Positions 59,905 to 64,000 of a DNA stretch of 64,000 nt are shown piece by piece; the stretch's first letter is position 1, and each line of letters begins with the position of its first letter. The DNA lies in contig NZ_CP128540.1 in NCBI RefSeq assembly GCF_021283545.2, positions 4,685,501 through 4,749,500 of the forward strand, read 5' to 3'. This DNA is from Pseudomonas alloputida. GTDB lineage: Bacteria > Pseudomonadota > Gammaproteobacteria > Pseudomonadales > Pseudomonadaceae. The position numbers and the translations under genes were made by a program. The notes beneath the pieces were generated by a model. It worked only from the letters and a program-made list of their open reading frames with translations, was not told the origin of the DNA and ran no database searches.

Positions 59905-60150
59905 ATAACGCATTAAATTATTTTGCAATTGGGCAGCGCCACTCCAGGCACTGCCCTACGGGGAATATAATGCACCCTCTGCGCTTTGTAAATTTTATTC
60001 CCACTTCAGCGCCCCAACCGAAAAATTTATCTTAAAATTCAGCTTCAGCCATAGGTTAAAACCAGAGTTTAGCAAACTAGATCAAACCCTGATAAATCAT
60101 CTATGCCTACTTAGCATTATTATATTTACATTTTATGGTCGGATACTAAC
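59905..60150. other. AT-rich gap
   Basis: 246 bases, markedly AT-rich, with no ORF. It probably holds the end of the upstream operon and the promoter of the next gene. Confidence 0.5.
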
Positions 60151-61230
60151 ATGATTATTGGCCCCTCGCACGTAGTACGCTGGAAAAGGCTGAGAGATTT
60201 TTTTGAAATCGATAGTGAGTTTCATGGGGTCGGTGGGCTCCCGATATGGCATGAGAGCATCAAGAGCTGTTCAAGAACAAATAATCCATTCATCATGGTA
60301 GGTGACTTTAGATTCGGCAACACTTATCATCTGACACATAATGAGAACGACGCCTTCATTGTAAAGAAAGAATTTATAAACCCAGAAATAGACAAGCTTA
60401 TGTATGATAAGTCTATTGAAAGCTTAGAAATCCTTCAAAGAGATGATATAAGACTAGTTTTCTGGTGCCTATTGATCAGAGAATACAAAAACATCAACGA
60501 GGATAAATATTTCAAGAACAGCACATACCAACATCCCATTTGGAATTTACCCGCAATTGAAAGCAGATTCAGAAACAGCATAAAACTTTCTGACATACTT
60601 AATTACGATCTTAACTTCTTGTTTATTGACTCAAGTAATCATCCTTCAATTTTTGGTTATTACTTCCTCAAAAAAATCCACGAAGGGTTGCCTTCCCCGC
60701 AAGCACTAACGTTGGCTCTGAAGGCAAAAAAATCGTTTTTTAAAATATTTGATTATTTCAAAAACGACAGCTTTGTCGTATCGGGAACCACTAACACATT
60801 CAGACTCATCAAGGATTACCTAAGACGAGGAATTCTTGATATAACAAAAGTCGGCGGCTTTCATGTCAGGGAAGCTGATGAGGCTCTTTTTTCATCACAT
60901 AAATATCACGAAACGCTAATCTATTTCGCAAAAGAAGAAGATTCCAAACCGAACGAAGCCAGCCTTACCTTCTTCGACAAAGCGCCATATCAAAATAAAT
61001 TACTCATCATAAAAAAAGACGGCAAGACCTACTTTTACAAAGCATTGAAACAAGAAAAACCAACACTATGCTTCGTAATGATCAACCACACTGAAGACGA
61101 AGAAATAGTTGGCGACATTTACAACCTTATCGGACTCGCACAAGTACTTTATCTATCAATGTCCTTAATCAAAAAAGATGGCACCATTAAAACCAATCCG
61201 TATTGCAAGCTTAGATCAACACTATCATAA
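60151..61230 (+). CDS. Low-GC hypothetical protein, possible SGNH-like fold
   Basis: 359 residues, strongly AT-rich (many Lys, Ile, Asn, Phe), unlike its neighbours, which suggests recent transfer. No signal peptide or membrane helix. The start MIIGPSHVVRWKRL and a later LFIDSSNHPSIFGYYFLKKI resemble block I (G-x-S) and block V (D-x-x-H) of SGNH hydrolases, and GDFRFGNTYH could be another block; sugar O-acyl hydrolases or transferases in polysaccharide loci have this fold. The C-terminal ~150 residues (SFVVSGTTNTFRLIKDYLRRG...) look like a separate domain. Function only inferred. Confidence 0.7.
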   Translation: MIIGPSHVVRWKRLRDFFEIDSEFHGVGGLPIWHESIKSCSRTNNPFIMVGDFRFGNTYHLTHNENDAFIVKKEFINPEIDKLMYDKSIESLEILQRDDIRLVFWCLLIREYKNINEDKYFKNSTYQHPIWNLPAIESRFRNSIKLSDILNYDLNFLFIDSSNHPSIFGYYFLKKIHEGLPSPQALTLALKAKKSFFKIFDYFKNDSFVVSGTTNTFRLIKDYLRRGILDITKVGGFHVREADEALFSSHKYHETLIYFAKEEDSKPNEASLTFFDKAPYQNKLLIIKKDGKTYFYKALKQEKPTLCFVMINHTEDEEIVGDIYNLIGLAQVLYLSMSLIKKDGTIKTNPYCKLRSTLS

Positions 61231-61243
61231 ATACACATCACAA

Positions 61244-61290
61244 AGCCTGAGGCGAGCGGTTTCACATCCAAAAAACCGATCGCCTCAGCT
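61244..61290. terminator. Long hairpin between convergent genes
   Basis: ctgaggcgagcggttt (61247-61262) pairs with aaaccgatcgcctcag (61273-61288) with one mismatch: a 16-bp stem and 10-base loop, 15 bases after the upstream stop. Confidence 0.8.
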
Positions 61291-61300
61291 AACAAATTTA

Positions 61301-61336
61301 GAAATAGCTTATTGCAAATCTGCAATAAGCTATTTC
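61301..61336. terminator. Perfect 16-bp hairpin between convergent genes
   Basis: gaaatagcttattgca-aatc-tgcaataagctatttc, a flawless stem flanked by attttc on one side and taaatttg on the other, so it can act in both directions. With the hairpin before it, the convergent gap holds two terminators. Confidence 0.8.
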
Positions 61337-61379
61337 ATTTTCGGGGCATGTCAAGGGGAGGTAGACTATAAATATCTTA

Positions 61380-62390
61380 TTAAGCATTAAGCGTCATTTC
61401 AGTCACGTCAAAAAACTCACTTTTAAATTTCGACCGCGAACTTTGAAACCTTGAAAATACGGGCGCAAAGCTTATTTTTCCACTGTACTTGATATCAGCA
61501 TACCGGGACTCGGAAGGTATCCTGCCTAAACTTTTAGCAGCACATTTCATCGCTAACTCCCCGAGATTCAGGAGTGCATGGCAGTCCGATATCTGCCCCA
61601 GAACCCAATCATTCCGAGAATGGAATATATCGTTTATAGCTTTTCTCGAAAAATCAAACGCAGCAAGAAACTTCCAACCTGACTCTTTATTCCTACCAGC
61701 AAAGGCAAGTATTGCCGCTTTTAGAATCAAGCACTGACAATAATTCCAATAGCTGAGCTGGTTTAGATTGGGTTCATATCTGCGCAGCGCCGAATCGATT
61801 ACCCCCTCAGCATCTTCAATACGGTCATTAAGGAGAAGCACCAGGGCAAATGCTGTCGCAGAGGAAATACCCCAGCGCGCAGTATTAGGGGTACAATATT
61901 CTACGGCCTCGTCAAACTTTGTTTTTGACTCCAATAGAACACCAATCACCCAACCCCGATACTCCGGGGCCTCTAGATACTTATAGGAAATCAAAGTAAT
62001 TAATGCGCCGTAAAAATGATTGTTCACAGGCATAATTTCCAGGGCATTGAATGCAACGAAAAATAATTCGTTATTTTCCATGCCACGAGTAGCAGCATTG
62101 ATTATGGCGCCTGTAACATAGAACTCATCAGCGAGCTTTTTTTCATCCAGCCTAAATTTTTCGAAGGCTCCGGCTAGCTCCAACTCATGCTCGTCAGAAG
62201 TCAGTAGCAAACTTTCATAGACCGAAAAATCTCTGATATTGACCTCAATGGCTACCTGCTGAGGATCGCCAGCGTTCACCCATTTGAATGGCACCTCACG
62301 CTGCGCCTGGCTAAGATTTATAAATTTGGAAGCATTGACGCTCGCAAATTCAATCACGACTGAGGACAGCCCTATATTTGTAACTTTCAT
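61380..62390 (-). CDS. Hypothetical helical-repeat-like protein
   Basis: 336 residues, lower GC than the core genes. Residues ~1-60 look beta-rich; the remainder is mostly helical with repeated Ala/Leu-rich pairs (FYGALITLISYKYLEAPEYRGWVIGVLLES; ATAFALVLLLNDRIEDAEGVIDSALRRYE), reminiscent of TPR/SEL1 scaffolds. No catalytic motif seen. Its ATG overlaps the stop of the upstream glycosyltransferase (ATGA), so it probably helps the same glycan pathway. Family not recognised. Confidence 0.7.
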   Translation of the reverse strand: MKVTNIGLSSVVIEFASVNASKFINLSQAQREVPFKWVNAGDPQQVAIEVNIRDFSVYESLLLTSDEHELELAGAFEKFRLDEKKLADEFYVTGAIINAATRGMENNELFFVAFNALEIMPVNNHFYGALITLISYKYLEAPEYRGWVIGVLLESKTKFDEAVEYCTPNTARWGISSATAFALVLLLNDRIEDAEGVIDSALRRYEPNLNQLSYWNYCQCLILKAAILAFAGRNKESGWKFLAAFDFSRKAINDIFHSRNDWVLGQISDCHALLNLGELAMKCAAKSLGRIPSESRYADIKYSGKISFAPVFSRFQSSRSKFKSEFFDVTEMTLNA

Positions 62391-64000
62391 TTTATAAGCT
62401 TCCTTCCTACTGCATCGCCATCTTTCAAGGTCATGTAGAGCTTCTTGAGCTCCATAGCTTGGCTCGCTGAGGTTCTCCTTACCTCTGTGTCGGATGCCGC
62501 CTTGTGTTGGGCAATTGAGCTACTGATATGCTTTAACGTTAATACTAAGGCTTCCGTACTAGGCTCAATGACATAACCATTCTTATTTGGAACAATGTCC
62601 TCGCCTATGCCGCCCATGCTACTGGCGACCGCCCAGCATCCGCTAGCAACCGCTTCACGCGTTACAAGGCCGAAGCTTTCCGGCCACATCGATGGGGCAA
62701 AGAGGACATCAATTTTCCCATAAAGGTCTACGATTCCTTTCTGGCTTACGCGACCGATAAAGGTCACTGGCACTTTCCCCCACTGAGAATGATGTTCATA
62801 CCCCTCTTCCTTGGAATGGTCAACAATCAAAAACTCAAGGTTCTCAGGCTGACTCTGAAGCACTGCTTCCTTAAGCAGATAATACCCCTTGTGCTCCGAC
62901 ATTCCGCCGATATGCCCGCATACAACCCGTTTGGTGTAAGAGGTATCTTTCTGCGTCCACGGAATATCACTGGAGACGCCATTAGCTACAACTTCTATCT
63001 GCGGGATACCGTTTCGACGATAAATTTCTGCGAACGCGTTGGACACCGTCAGCACCCTCGAAGCACTATGCAGGAGGTCTTTCAGATCGCGGCGTCGCTC
63101 GATGGAGTCTGCCAACGTCATATTCGTTGGCATTTCTATGAGCTCGTAAGGGTCAGGATGCCCGTCAGGATAAACTTTTGAGTTATGGTCGACCAAGAAC
63201 TGGAAATCCGAGATCCACCAGGCATCGTGAATAGTGACCATGTAAGGAATTTTGGCATCTCGTGCCGCTTCCACAATCGAAGCTGTCAAACGCTGGACGC
63301 AATGGAAGTGGATCAAATCGGGTTTTTCCAGCTCCAGGAACTCTTGGAACAGGCGATACATCTCTGGGTCTTTAGGATGCCAATCCATGTGCTCACGCCA
63401 CAGGGTTGTAGACCTGTAGACCCGGCAGCCCTCATAGGTGTAGACAGTCATCTGATGAGCGGCTCTGCACTCAACATCAGCAGTGAAGACACAGACATCG
63501 AGGTCCTCGGCGTAAGCGCTTCTGAACTCTGAGAAGTTATCAGCCACGACACGCGTTGCACCACCAATCGCCTGCGGTGGGAAAAATACGTTGACCAACG
63601 CAATTTTCTTCCTCGGCTTGGCTTTCTGAATGCCCCTTACGAAATCGTCGAGCGTAGCTGCCAGTTTACTTCCAAGCGCCTGCAGGCTGTAATCGTCCTG
63701 GGCCCGCTTCTGAGCGGCCTGGCCTACCTGTTGCCGTAAGGCTTGGCTATCAGCGAGTTTTTTTAAAGCCCGATACCATTCTTCTTCAGTAGTGGCCAGG
63801 AAACCATCTTCTCCATCTTTGACAACGTCACGGTAATTGGCTGTGCTGCTCAAAACCGATGGGATACCGAAGCAGCCTGCTTCAAACCATTTCAGCTCGC
63901 TTTTACAGGCATTGACTTTGTCATCGTGCAACACCGCAATATTGATATCCGCTTGCTCAAGCAGCGACCAATAACCTTGCACACTGTCCATGGCCGGCAA
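62387..64000 (-). CDS. Tandem GT-B (family 4) glycosyltransferase, 5' end outside window
   Basis: At least 537 residues, continuing beyond the window. The first ~120 residues are the C-terminal half of one GT-B unit (SELKWFEAGCFGIPSVLSS, VVKDGEDGFL); after a KAKPRKK linker a complete second GT4 enzyme begins ALVNVFFPPQAIGGATRVVAD, with HFHCVQRL, HDAWWISDF, and donor-site PSMWPESFGLVTREAVASG. So two transferase units are fused. The reading frame is open at the window edge; no start is visible. Confidence 0.85.
   Translation of the reverse strand: MPAMDSVQGYWSLLEQADINIAVLHDDKVNACKSELKWFEAGCFGIPSVLSSTANYRDVVKDGEDGFLATTEEEWYRALKKLADSQALRQQVGQAAQKRAQDDYSLQALGSKLAATLDDFVRGIQKAKPRKKIALVNVFFPPQAIGGATRVVADNFSEFRSAYAEDLDVCVFTADVECRAAHQMTVYTYEGCRVYRSTTLWREHMDWHPKDPEMYRLFQEFLELEKPDLIHFHCVQRLTASIVEAARDAKIPYMVTIHDAWWISDFQFLVDHNSKVYPDGHPDPYELIEMPTNMTLADSIERRRDLKDLLHSASRVLTVSNAFAEIYRRNGIPQIEVVANGVSSDIPWTQKDTSYTKRVVCGHIGGMSEHKGYYLLKEAVLQSQPENLEFLIVDHSKEEGYEHHSQWGKVPVTFIGRVSQKGIVDLYGKIDVLFAPSMWPESFGLVTREAVASGCWAVASSMGGIGEDIVPNKNGYVIEPSTEALVLTLKHISSSIAQHKAASDTEVRRTSASQAMELKKLYMTLKDGDAVGRKLIK

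Overview
The window looks like a chromosomal segment of a fluorescent Pseudomonas of the P. putida group. The evidence is the GC-rich coding sequence, the many P. putida-type REP elements (inverted pairs built on a gcgggtgaacccgc core), and housekeeping genes whose order I recall from that group (aroC, prmB, smr, folE, gst, benE-type transporter, pyrF, wecB, pgi, then the O-antigen genes). I saw no tRNA, rRNA, CRISPR array or intact insertion sequence.

Layout. (1) About 1-26 kb is core metabolism and conserved small proteins: a glutamine amidotransferase (cut by the window edge), a mono-haem cytochrome, an RraB-like protein, an LTA-synthase-type sulfatase, a ZIP transporter, an ankyrin protein, a DUF3509 protein, a degenerate acireductone dioxygenase with an MFS transporter, chorismate synthase, PrmB, an isochorismatase-fold protein lacking the usual Cys, Smr, GTP cyclohydrolase I, glutaredoxin, GST, a BenE-type permease, an MCP, an outer-membrane barrel, SDR and MDR oxidoreductases, OMP decarboxylase and a ComEA-like protein. 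REP pairs sit between many of these genes. (2) 26.4-31.7 kb is a transitional, partly decayed stretch: wecB ending in a 10-C tract, a highly structured leader RNA before a DUF3077 gene, orphan small ORFs, a lipoprotein, and a broken duplicate of the pyrF 5' end. (3) 31.7-44 kb carries pgi, a kdsA paralogue and, on the minus strand, a compact eight-gene O-antigen operon (gmd-rmd-two GT4 enzymes-epimerase-wbpL-wbpM-kdsD-like), resembling the D-rhamnose common antigen set plus wbpL/wbpM. (4) 44.4-51.9 kb holds a complete type I secretion system (TolC, HlyD, ABC) divergent from a hypothetical gene and a strongly expressed-looking RTX/DUF4214 protein that is its probable substrate. (5) 52-64 kb has two very large GT2 glycosyltransferases, a translationally coupled cassette (HMGL-type aldolase, CMP-sugar synthetase, HAD phosphatase), two low-GC genes of unknown function and a truncated tandem glycosyltransferase.

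How it fits together. The right half looks like a cell-surface locus. GDP-D-rhamnose synthesis (gmd, rmd), initiation (wbpL), UDP-sugar dehydration (wbpM) and rhamnosyltransferases build an O-polysaccharide. A KdsA and KdsD pair plus a CMP-transferase and phosphatase suggest a second ulosonic-acid type sugar. The type I system exports an acidic, Cys-free repeat protein. The pairing of a T1SS and its repeat protein with gmd-type O-antigen genes recalls the Caulobacter RsaA S-layer locus, where the exported protein is anchored on O-antigen. This analogy is my inference, not a demonstrated function.
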